From an uncultured Prevotella sp. (GTDB lineage Bacteria > Bacteroidota > Bacteroidia > Bacteroidales > Bacteroidaceae), in contig CAJPPF010000034.1 of NCBI GenBank assembly GCA_905372445.1, positions 1-15,909 on the forward strand: 15,909 nucleotides of DNA, given 5' to 3'. This document shows, one piece after another, positions 1 through 7,311 of this stretch (the first letter of the stretch is position 1; each line of letters opens with the position of its first letter). The notes under the pieces are model-generated. The model saw only the letters and a program-made list of their open reading frames with translations. It had not been told where the DNA came from and searched no databases. The position numbers were made by a program, and so were the translations under genes.

Positions 1-53
1 ATCTGCTCAACAATCGAACAAAATCAGTCAAGGACTCTAATGACCGATTCGGG

Positions 54-91
54 ATTAAAAACCATCGCTGAAACCGGCGATGGTTTTTAAT
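54..91. terminator. Strong rho-independent terminator-like hairpin, possibly bidirectional
   Basis: Positions 54-68 and 77-91 form a perfect 15-bp inverted repeat around an 8-nt loop. The inner stem is GC-containing (ccatcgc / gcgatgg). The outer stem has an A-run on the left arm and a T-run on the right arm, so the RNA from either strand would form a hairpin ending in U-rich sequence. This fits the 3' end of a gene lying mostly to the left of the window. One frame is open from base 2 and stops with TAA at 38-40, a plausible gene tail, but two other frames are also open over this short distance, so I do not call a CDS. Confidence 0.75.
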
Positions 92-542
92 TTCAGTGTA
101 AAGAAAAATCGTTTTTGTGATTTTTAGCGAAATAGAAAATCAAAAATGATGATTTGCCAAGTCTGCATGGCATAAAAGCACGTCTTCGAGAACCGACAAA
201 AGTTAAAAACAACCTGATTTCGTGGTTTTTATCTCACAAAACGGTGCTTCTTGATGATGAAAAGGGCAGTTTTATCAGCAAGAAGCGGTGGTTTTAGACT
301 CAAGAAGCGGCGGCTCTTGAAACTGATTCGTGTTTTTGTCGGCAATAAATACATTTATCACTCTGATTATCAGCGTCTTTCGTTTAATGCTGAAAATAAG
401 CGTTTTTCGTCAACGAACGATAATGTGCCGGCAAATATCGGATGTATGTATGCTTAGAATAGCCTTTTTGTTAATATTATTCATTACTTCCAGTCCGGGG
501 TAAATTTTTCTCTAAAGCTTCCTTTGCGTATACTGCGAAATG
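92..542. other. Gene-poor AT-rich spacer without a recognisable gene
   Basis: This is about 450 bp with no convincing coding region. The only open frame of note (plus strand, 251-457, 68 codons, TTG start) gives a basic, low-complexity product with no recognisable family. Small structures are visible. The octamer gcttcttg at 246-253 is the reverse complement of caagaagc at 279-286 and again at 301-308. The last two belong to a 13-bp near-identical direct repeat (279-291 and 301-313, one mismatch). An imperfect inverted repeat of T-rich and A-rich arms lies at 108-125 and 136-150. None of these matches an RNA family I recognise. The region could carry a promoter or small RNA, but nothing proves it. 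Confidence 0.5.
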
Positions 543-721
543 GCGTCAGCCGTAGGGGCGTGATTTATCACGTTCCGCAATTTCCCTGGAAACAAAGAAT
601 CACGCAGGCGCTCACGCAATGGAACCAACGCTGAAGCGGAACGTGATAAATCACACCAATGACACGCAATGGAACCAACGCAGAGGGGGAACGTGATAAA
701 TCACGCCCCTACGGCTGACGC
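543..721. repeat. Repeat element with perfect 34-bp terminal inverted repeats
   Basis: Positions 543-576 and 688-721 are exact reverse complements over 34 bp and enclose 111 bp. Each arm contains the near-palindrome cgtgatttatcacg or its complement (559-572 and 692-705), so each arm can also fold on itself. The interior holds one further copy of the same motif (642-654). There is no transposase and no open frame of size inside. The element starts 18 bp beyond the stop codon of the susA-like gene at 740, so transcripts of the minus-strand operon would enter it first and could form a long hairpin there. The form suits a MITE-like or REP-like intergenic element; a role in termination or 3'-end stabilisation is inference. 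Confidence 0.8.
613..704. repeat. Two 42-bp direct repeats at 50-bp spacing inside the inverted-repeat element
   Basis: Positions 613-654 and 663-704 are two copies of a 42-bp unit that starts cacgcaatggaaccaacgc and ends ggaacgtgataaatcac. They differ at three bases in the middle. The spacing is exactly 50 bp. The second copy runs into the right terminal inverted repeat, so the element looks like an internal duplication of one end. A partial further copy of the unit's start (tcacgca) appears at about 600-607. Confidence 0.8.
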
Positions 722-739
722 AAATATTGACTGCTTGGG

Positions 740-2680
740 TTAGAACTCGATGATCAGTGTTGCGCGTGATGGCAGTGCGAGGTCTTTGGTGAGGTCTATT
801 GTCGCACCGGTTATGACATCGCGTGCTGTGGTGGCTGTGCCGATAATCTCAGCATAGCGTTTCACGGCAAAAGTACCCTCACGGTCCTGTCCGTTGATAA
901 TGGTAAGGCATGCTTTGCCGTCGAGCTGGCGTGCCACGACATATACACCATTGTGAGGAATGAACTGTGTCATGCTGCCATTGCTTATTAGCTTGTTGCC
1001 TTTGCGCCAATGGAGCAGCGTTGAGAGCCAGTTGAAGGCGGCGTTTTCCTCTGCGGTGCGTCCTGCGGCAGTGAATTTGTTCTCCTTGTCGCCGGGGAAG
1101 CCACCGGGGAAATCGCAACGGACATTGCCGTCGGTAACAGCCTTTGTGCCGTTCATCAGCACCTCTGTGCCGTAGTAGAGTTGCGGTATGCGGTTCACGG
1201 TGAGCAACAGTGCCAGTGCCTGTTGTAGTTTCTTCACGTCCTTGCCGTCGCCGAGGAAACGGTCGGTGTCGTGGTTCTCGATGAATGCCATGACACTCGA
1301 CGGGTTAGGGTAGAGGAAGTCGTAGACAAAACCGTTGTATACCAGATTCATTCCACTATACCAGCCGTCGGTATGTTCATTCTTTGCGCGGTTGATGCGG
1401 TCGAAAAAAGCAAAATCCATTACCGATGTCAGGTAAGAGTTTTTCTCCGATAGTTTAGAGTCTTTCTGCAGTGCTGCAGTGAATGCCGGTTCTGTGACCC
1501 ATGACTCGCCTACTACATTATAGTTAGGATACTCCTCGTTTATGGTCTTCATCCAAAGAGCCATGCCGTCGTAGTCGGCATAAGGATAGGTGTCCATGCG
1601 AATGCCGTCGATGCCCACTGTCTCTATCCACCATATGGAGTTCTGTATGAGATATCGCATCACGTGTGGGTTGCGCTGGTTTAGGTCGGGCATTGACGGC
1701 ACGAACCAACCGTCGACAGCCTCGTGGAGGTCGAACGTGCTTGCGTATGGATCGACGGTAGGGGTCAGCTTGTAGCTTGTCTGCTGATACAGTTTGTTGA
1801 TTCCCCCTGAATATGTAGTAGACTGTCCCGGCGTGTCGGCAGCAGGCGCTTCTTTCGGAGCGTCGAGCCACTCCGGACAGTTGAGCCAGTCCTTTGACGG
1901 TATATCCTTGAGCCAAGGGTGCTCAAAGCCGCAATGGTTGAAAATCATATCCATGACAACCTTCAGCCCTTTTGCGTGTGCATCGTCGATAAGCTGACGA
2001 TATTCTGCGTTGCTGCCGAAGCGAGGGTCAATCTTGTAGTAGTCGGTAGTGGCATAGCCGTGATAGGTGCTTATTCTGCCATTGTCGGGCGAGTCGTTCT
2101 CCAGAACGGGAGTGAACCATAGCGCTGTCACGCCGAGTTCTTGGAAGTAATCCAGATGTTCGCGTATGCCTGCAAGGTTTCCGCCATGACGTAGTGACGG
2201 CTCGTTACGATTGACAGTATATACTGTCTTCATCTTCACGTCGGTGCTTGTGTTCTTGCCCTGAGCAAAGCGGTCGGGCATGAGCATGTAAAGCACATCG
2301 GAGTTGTCGAACCCCGTGCGCGCCTCGCCCGGCATCTCGCGTGTGAGGATAGGATACTGTATGGTCTGTTTCTTCTTGCCGAGCGTCAGTGTGATAGGCA
2401 TTTTGCCCGCTTTCTTTCCGGCAAGGTCGACATAGAGCAGGAGGTAGTTCGGTGAGTCGAGGCGTGTGGTGGTGAACTCCGCACCGTCGACGGTCACCTC
2501 GGCGTCGCGTATGCCTGTGCCATGAAGCATTATCTGCAAACGTGTCTCCTTCATGCCTGCAAACCAGTTGGCAGGTTCGATACGATCTATCATGGGAGAT
2601 TTCTTGCTTGCTGCGAAGCCTGCAGTCAGGCTGAAGAGAGAGAATATTATCAATAATAATCGTTTCATGTTATGTGTCAT
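740..2680 (-). CDS. susA: SusA-type neopullulanase / alpha-amylase (GH13), exported
   Basis: This is a GH13 alpha-glucan hydrolase of 646 residues that probably cleaves malto-oligosaccharides or pullulan in the periplasm. All four catalytic regions are visible: DMIFNH (244-249), GIRMDTYP with nucleophile Asp363, VGESW with acid/base Glu392, and IENHDTDR with Asp471. The N-terminal part (about 30-115) looks like the beta-sandwich of cyclomaltodextrinase/neopullulanase enzymes, and the barrel begins near VLYMLMPDRF (129). Region V reads MPDLN (330-334). A signal peptide is clear from Met5 (MKRLLLIIFSLFSLTAGFAA) with no lipobox cysteine, so a soluble periplasmic location is likely. Met5, at 2668, may be the true start because it begins the typical signal peptide; the upstream ATG at 2680 lies only 3 bp after the pulA stop. 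It is the last gene of the operon. The family call is firm; the exact linkage specificity is inferred. Confidence 0.93.
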   Translation of the reverse strand: MTHNMKRLLLIIFSLFSLTAGFAASKKSPMIDRIEPANWFAGMKETRLQIMLHGTGIRDAEVTVDGAEFTTTRLDSPNYLLLYVDLAGKKAGKMPITLTLGKKKQTIQYPILTREMPGEARTGFDNSDVLYMLMPDRFAQGKNTSTDVKMKTVYTVNRNEPSLRHGGNLAGIREHLDYFQELGVTALWFTPVLENDSPDNGRISTYHGYATTDYYKIDPRFGSNAEYRQLIDDAHAKGLKVVMDMIFNHCGFEHPWLKDIPSKDWLNCPEWLDAPKEAPAADTPGQSTTYSGGINKLYQQTSYKLTPTVDPYASTFDLHEAVDGWFVPSMPDLNQRNPHVMRYLIQNSIWWIETVGIDGIRMDTYPYADYDGMALWMKTINEEYPNYNVVGESWVTEPAFTAALQKDSKLSEKNSYLTSVMDFAFFDRINRAKNEHTDGWYSGMNLVYNGFVYDFLYPNPSSVMAFIENHDTDRFLGDGKDVKKLQQALALLLTVNRIPQLYYGTEVLMNGTKAVTDGNVRCDFPGGFPGDKENKFTAAGRTAEENAAFNWLSTLLHWRKGNKLISNGSMTQFIPHNGVYVVARQLDGKACLTIINGQDREGTFAVKRYAEIIGTATTARDVITGATIDLTKDLALPSRATLIIEF

Positions 2681-2683
2681 TTG

Positions 2684-4600
2684 TTATTGTTTTAATATCA
2701 GCGCGCTCTGTGCCGGAACGCTTACTTTATCGTCTTCGATGTTGTCAATGCCGTTCTCGTCAATGAGGATGTTACGGCATACGACGGTGTAGCGTCCCTT
2801 AGGTATGTTAATCTCACGTGCCGTGCGGTTGCTGTTCAGCACGACGATAATCTTCTCCCATGAGTCGCCTACGGCTTTGCCGTTGAGTTCCCATGCCACT
2901 ACACACTCGGGGGTATTTAGGAAATGCAGGTTCTTACGCACTAAATCAGCATCGCCCATGCGGAATGCCTTATGGTTCAGGCGCATGCGGATGAGACGGC
3001 TGTAGTAGTCGAACACCTGTGGATAACGTTCGATGTTATGCCAGTCGAGGTGGTTGATTGAGTCCGGAGAGTTGTAGCTGTTGTGTACGCCCTTCTTGTC
3101 GCGGAGCATCTCCTCGCCTGAGAGCATGAACGGCACGCCCTGTGACGTGAAGACTGCTGTCTGCCCCAGCAGGTCAAGGCGGACTATCTCTTCTTGAGTA
3201 ATGCCTGGAACAGACATCTTCAGACGGTCGACGAGACATGGGTCATCGTGGCAACTCACATAAGAAATCTGCTGTGCAGGAGATAGTGCCCAAGGCTTTC
3301 TGTCGGTGTTTATATCAGGATGGCTGATAGCGCCAACGATGCCAAACTTCACCATATCCTCATGTCCTGCCACACCGCCGAGAAACGCTGCCTGCTTGTT
3401 GTCGTTGAACGGACCCCGCAGTGCGTCGCGCAGGTCGTCGGAGAAGGCTGCTATGCCATTGAGCTTGTAAGTCTTGTCCTTTGTTGCGAGCAGTTCTGCA
3501 GGATAGGCACACTGTCCGGCGCTCCAACCCTCGCCGTAGATGAAGATAGAAGGGTCGACCTTGTTCAGCTCGTCGCGGATATAGTTCATCGTCTCTATGT
3601 CGTGGATGCCCATCAGATCGAAACGGAAGCCGTCGATATGATATTCGTTCACCCAGTAGAGCAGCGATTCGAGCATGAACTCACGCATAAGAGGTTTTTC
3701 GGATGCGGTCTCATTACCACAGCCAGAGCCGTTGGAGTAATTTCCCTTTTGTTGCTCGATGCCTCCGGAAACGCCCTTGCCAGTCTCTGCCATACGGTAA
3801 TAATAGTCTGGATAGGTGCGCTGGAAGTTGCTGCCCTCGACATTGTTGCAGTGGTTGTAGACAACGTCGAGGATGACACTTATGCCTGCATTGTGCAGCG
3901 CCATGACCATTCGCTTGAACTCGTTGATGCGTGTAACGGGCGAGAAAGGATCGGTAGAGTAGGAGCCATCAGGCACGTTATAGTTTAACGGGTCGTAGCC
4001 CCAGTTGTAGTCGTTCTTGTAGAGCGTTGTCTCGTCAATGGTGGCGAAGTCGAACGAAGGGAGTATATGCACGGCATTGATGCCCAGCGCCTTCAGGTGA
4101 CGTATAGCCTTCGGGTCTTCAAGAGCGATGAATTTTCCGCCATTGGCAATGCCCGACGATGCGTCAATGGAGAAGTCGCGGTGATGCATCTCGTAGATGA
4201 CAAGGTCGACGGGCGACTCTGTCGCCAACCGTCGGTCGTTGTGCCAGCCCTCGGGATTGGTGTCGCGCATATCGATGGTGCATCCGCGCTGACCGTTGAT
4301 GCTTACAGCCTTGGCAAAGACACCCGGTGTCTCGCCATGACCTATGTCGAAGGTATAATATATATAAGGTGGAAGATTCTTCACTGAAGCCTGCCAACGA
4401 TCCTTGCCTATGCGTTTCATCTTTATCGTCTTCGACGGTTTCTTGGCGTCGGCTTTTGAATACAGACGCAGGGTAGGAGTCTTTGGAGCGTTCAGGTGGA
4501 ACACAGTGCGGTCGCCGAGATACTCCATCTCGTTGAACAGGCGTTGTGCAGAAGCAATGAGAGGCAGAGCTGCCAATATTGATAGGATAATCTTCTTCAT
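2684..4600 (-). CDS. pulA: Type I pullulanase (GH13_14-like), exported
   Basis: This debranching enzyme hydrolyses alpha-1,6 links in pullulan or branched glucan. The signature YNWGYDP is at 198-204. Catalytic regions follow: DVVYNH (245-250), DGFRFDLMGIHD with nucleophile Asp328, and YGEGW with acid/base Glu357. Region IV reads SCHDD (His451, Asp452), where many type I pullulanases have HDN. The first 20 residues (MKKIILSILAALPLIASAQ) are a signal peptide ending in ASA before Gln, without a lipobox, so the enzyme should be periplasmic. Residues about 25-110 form a beta-rich N-terminal domain of CBM48 type. The frame stays open upstream to 4714 inside malQ, but the ATG at 4600 gives the signal peptide and follows a 14-bp A-rich spacer after the malQ stop, so I chose it (638 residues). 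It lies between malQ and the susA-like gene. Confidence 0.94.
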   Translation of the reverse strand: MKKIILSILAALPLIASAQRLFNEMEYLGDRTVFHLNAPKTPTLRLYSKADAKKPSKTIKMKRIGKDRWQASVKNLPPYIYYTFDIGHGETPGVFAKAVSINGQRGCTIDMRDTNPEGWHNDRRLATESPVDLVIYEMHHRDFSIDASSGIANGGKFIALEDPKAIRHLKALGINAVHILPSFDFATIDETTLYKNDYNWGYDPLNYNVPDGSYSTDPFSPVTRINEFKRMVMALHNAGISVILDVVYNHCNNVEGSNFQRTYPDYYYRMAETGKGVSGGIEQQKGNYSNGSGCGNETASEKPLMREFMLESLLYWVNEYHIDGFRFDLMGIHDIETMNYIRDELNKVDPSIFIYGEGWSAGQCAYPAELLATKDKTYKLNGIAAFSDDLRDALRGPFNDNKQAAFLGGVAGHEDMVKFGIVGAISHPDINTDRKPWALSPAQQISYVSCHDDPCLVDRLKMSVPGITQEEIVRLDLLGQTAVFTSQGVPFMLSGEEMLRDKKGVHNSYNSPDSINHLDWHNIERYPQVFDYYSRLIRMRLNHKAFRMGDADLVRKNLHFLNTPECVVAWELNGKAVGDSWEKIIVVLNSNRTAREINIPKGRYTVVCRNILIDENGIDNIEDDKVSVPAQSALILKQ

Positions 4601-4614
4601 TTTTATTTTTGTTT

Positions 4615-7302
4615 TTACCCTCTGCCTGTTTCGTTGACTAATTGGCGCACGTTGTTGCAGAAGTCGTTGTTCTGCATCAGCTCCTCCAGAGTAATGTGCA
4701 TCCGATAGCGCCAATAGTGTTTTGGATTAGCCGGGATGTTTATTCTCTCGGCGTTGGCATCGGCAAGACGCAGGTTCTCATCGATAGCCATCCAGTCCTG
4801 AAGACTGATGATGCAAAGCATCGACGGACAACTGAGATGCTGGCTGACAATCTCGCGTGCTACCCAGCCCGGCATCGGATGAGGTGCAGGACCCTGCTGA
4901 TGGAGCATGTTGTTGAAATAGTCCTGTGTGCGTTCGTAGTCTTCGTCCCACCACTGTCGGAGTGTCGGCATGTCGTGGGTAGATATGGTTGATACGCTGC
5001 GGTAAGGATTGCGTGAGAGATAGCCGAAGCGTACCTTTGGGTCTTTCGGCATGGACTGAATCTCGAGCGATAGAATCTTATGCTCGTCCATGATCCAAGG
5101 CACGCAGTCAGGCACCATGCCGAGGTCTTCGGCACATACCAGCATTCGTGTAGCCTGAACGAGGTTAGGCAGTTTCTTTGCTGCCTCGCGATACCAGAAC
5201 TGATTGTTGCGACGATAGTAGTAATCGTTGTAAAGACGGTTGAACGGTTCCTTGTCGCTGTCCCACAATGCTTCGTATACGAAACTCAGTTGGGCAGTGA
5301 TACGCGGGTGGAACAGGTTCTCGTCCTTTCTGTCGCGTATGAAGAGTACATTGCTTACAAGAGCATATAGACTATCGCGCACTGCCATTGCCTCCGGCGA
5401 TGTCTTGCCTTCGAAGAACGATTCTATCTTACGCTGTGTGTTGAACTCCGGCTTAAGGTTATATACATCATCGTGGGTATGAACGAGAAAGTCGTGCTTC
5501 ACCTGCTGCTTTGTGTCAGCGTCGAACATACGGTCGAGCATCCACTCTGCGATGAAAGGATGTGTGAAGTGATATTCCTGGAATCGCAGTCCATAGCTTT
5601 CTATTTCCTCGCGGCTCATGCCGAGCGAAGGCGAGAACTGACCGAGCAGTCCGTGGACACTCTCGATAGGAATATCCCATATACGGAAGAAGCCGAGTAC
5701 GTGGTCTATACGGTAGGCGTCGAAGAACTTCTGCATATTGCGGAAGCGACGCACCCACCACTGGCAGCTGTCGGCAAGCATCGCATCCCAATTGTGAGTA
5801 GGGAACCCCCAGTTCTGTCCGTTGACAGAGAATCCGTCAGGTGGAGCACCCGCCTGACTGTTCATGTTGAAATAGCCCGGTTCCATCCATACGTCACAGC
5901 CGTGGCGGTTCACACCGATAGGAATATCGCCCTTGAGTATGATGTTCTTCTGGCAGGCATGCTCGTGGACAGCTTGCATTTGGATGTTGAGGATGAACTG
6001 TACGAAGTAGTAGAACTCCACGTTGCGGAAAGCCTTTGAGCGGCTGTTGCAGAGTGCCCTGCGGTCTGCCTCGTCCCATTGATTGTGGTCTTGCCATTTG
6101 CTGAAGTCGGCAGTGCCATTGGTGTCGCGCAGATAACAATACTGTGCGTAAGGAACGAGCCATTCCTGGCTCTCGTAGAAGAATTTCTTATACTCATCAG
6201 TCTGCATCATGGCTTTACCTTCCTGTGCAAAGAGCAGTTTCATGTATTCTTGCTTGGCGTTGTTTACTGCCTCATAGTCAATCTGGTTGAGCAAGTTGAG
6301 TTGTTTCTGCAGTTCATGGAAACGCTTTGCCTCGTCGGCATCCTTTAGTGCAGGAAGCTGACGCAGGTCTGCATACATCGGATGAAGGGCAAAGATGCTG
6401 ATGCAGCTGTATGGATAAGAGTCTGTCCATGTATGTGTCACTGTAGAGTCGTTGATAGGGAGCACCTGCAGCACACGCTGACCGGTGGATGCTACGTAGT
6501 CGACCATCTTATTTAGGTCGCCGAAGTCGCCCACGCCGAAACTGCCCTCACTGCGAAGTGAGAACACCGGCACGAGTGTACCGGCAAGACGACTGTTGGA
6601 GAAAGGGAAGAACGCCTGGTCGAGCTCGTAGACCACAACCTCGCCACCAAGCATTCCGGGAACATTAACGGTGCGGTTATTGCCTGTCTCCCAGACAGGA
6701 GCAATTTCCCAGTTGTCGTTGATGACGGCAAACTTAAACTCAACCTCCTGGTCCATGAATGGTGATGCGTCTACGTCGACTGACCATTCGTTGTAGTTGT
6801 GTTCTGTCATCTTCACCGCCTTTGCAATGTCCCATAGTCCCAGACTCTCGCAACTGCCTATTACAGCGAGGCTCTCGCCTACATGGAGCTGTGGAGCACG
6901 CACCTTCATTCTGACTGTCTTGTTGAAAGCAGAATCCTTCAGCGGCTTGCTATGCCGGCGGTTTACACAATCGGTGAATGCGGAACTGTAGAGGTATGAG
7001 TCTTCAGGCATTGATATCCAGCGGTCGTAGATATTATAGTTGTTGGCAGTCTCGATGTTAATCTCAAGACGGTGAGGCTCGGTCAGCCATTCTTGGCGTT
7101 GCTGACTGCCGTCACAGTCGACAGAATAGAAATATTCGAGCACTGTGCCATTTGCAAGGCGCTGTTTGTTTATATGACATGTCCAGCGTTCACCGTCGGC
7201 AGTATTCATGCGGTATTGAATGTTCTTGCCGTTTTCTTGTATATTGAGCACGAGCTGTTCTCCATATACAGTCTGATAGTTTATGTTGAAGTTGAGTTTC
7301 AT
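4615..7302 (-). CDS. malQ: 4-alpha-glucanotransferase, DPE2-type (two CBM20 + GH77), cytoplasmic
   Basis: This enzyme transfers glucosyl or maltosyl units between alpha-1,4-glucans, allowing maltose to be used with release of glucose. It has 895 residues and no signal peptide, so it is cytoplasmic. Two starch-binding CBM20-like domains come first (about 1-95 and 128-225; the second contains VIGSCESLGLWD at 148-158). The GH77 barrel starts near SLRSEGSFGVGDFGDL (248-263). Catalytic positions are Asp533 in RIDHVLGFFRIW, Glu725 in AEDLGMVP and Asp777 in STHDMPTLRQWW. The gap between Asp533 and Glu725 is about 190 residues, far more than in compact bacterial MalQ, showing the large insertion typical of plant DPE2. 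Classic MalQ is about 500-700 residues. It starts 9 bp after the MFS stop. Maltose as the main donor is inferred from the DPE2 likeness and the adjacent permease. Confidence 0.94.
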   Translation of the reverse strand: MKLNFNINYQTVYGEQLVLNIQENGKNIQYRMNTADGERWTCHINKQRLANGTVLEYFYSVDCDGSQQRQEWLTEPHRLEINIETANNYNIYDRWISMPEDSYLYSSAFTDCVNRRHSKPLKDSAFNKTVRMKVRAPQLHVGESLAVIGSCESLGLWDIAKAVKMTEHNYNEWSVDVDASPFMDQEVEFKFAVINDNWEIAPVWETGNNRTVNVPGMLGGEVVVYELDQAFFPFSNSRLAGTLVPVFSLRSEGSFGVGDFGDLNKMVDYVASTGQRVLQVLPINDSTVTHTWTDSYPYSCISIFALHPMYADLRQLPALKDADEAKRFHELQKQLNLLNQIDYEAVNNAKQEYMKLLFAQEGKAMMQTDEYKKFFYESQEWLVPYAQYCYLRDTNGTADFSKWQDHNQWDEADRRALCNSRSKAFRNVEFYYFVQFILNIQMQAVHEHACQKNIILKGDIPIGVNRHGCDVWMEPGYFNMNSQAGAPPDGFSVNGQNWGFPTHNWDAMLADSCQWWVRRFRNMQKFFDAYRIDHVLGFFRIWDIPIESVHGLLGQFSPSLGMSREEIESYGLRFQEYHFTHPFIAEWMLDRMFDADTKQQVKHDFLVHTHDDVYNLKPEFNTQRKIESFFEGKTSPEAMAVRDSLYALVSNVLFIRDRKDENLFHPRITAQLSFVYEALWDSDKEPFNRLYNDYYYRRNNQFWYREAAKKLPNLVQATRMLVCAEDLGMVPDCVPWIMDEHKILSLEIQSMPKDPKVRFGYLSRNPYRSVSTISTHDMPTLRQWWDEDYERTQDYFNNMLHQQGPAPHPMPGWVAREIVSQHLSCPSMLCIISLQDWMAIDENLRLADANAERINIPANPKHYWRYRMHITLEELMQNNDFCNNVRQLVNETGRG

Positions 7303-7311
7303 AAGTTTGAT

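Noticed and set aside
1..40. Possible C-terminal tail of an upstream gene, stop at 38-40
   Set aside because: A stop just before the hairpin at 54-91 is suggestive, but two other frames are open as well over these few codons, so neither gene nor frame can be fixed.
108..150. Imperfect T-rich/A-rich inverted repeat as a second terminator
   Set aside because: The arms are AT-only for most of their length with mismatches, so the hairpin would be weak. The stem at 54-91 is a far better terminator.
251..457. 68-codon plus-strand open frame with TTG start in the spacer
   Set aside because: Its basic, low-complexity product fits no family I know, there is no ATG-plus-leader pattern before it, and its first half overlaps the small direct and inverted repeats. 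Chance opening is the simpler explanation.
3320..3988. 222-codon plus-strand open frame inside pulA
   Set aside because: It is antisense to the catalytic region of the pullulanase, whose motifs are intact. The long frame is a shadow of codon usage on the coding strand.
4601..4714. Upstream extension of the pullulanase frame to an earlier ATG at 4714
   Set aside because: The extension lies within the 3' end of malQ and would bury the obvious signal peptide that begins at 4600.
5473..6039. 188-codon plus-strand open frame inside malQ
   Set aside because: It is antisense to the GH77 domain and its product shows no family features.
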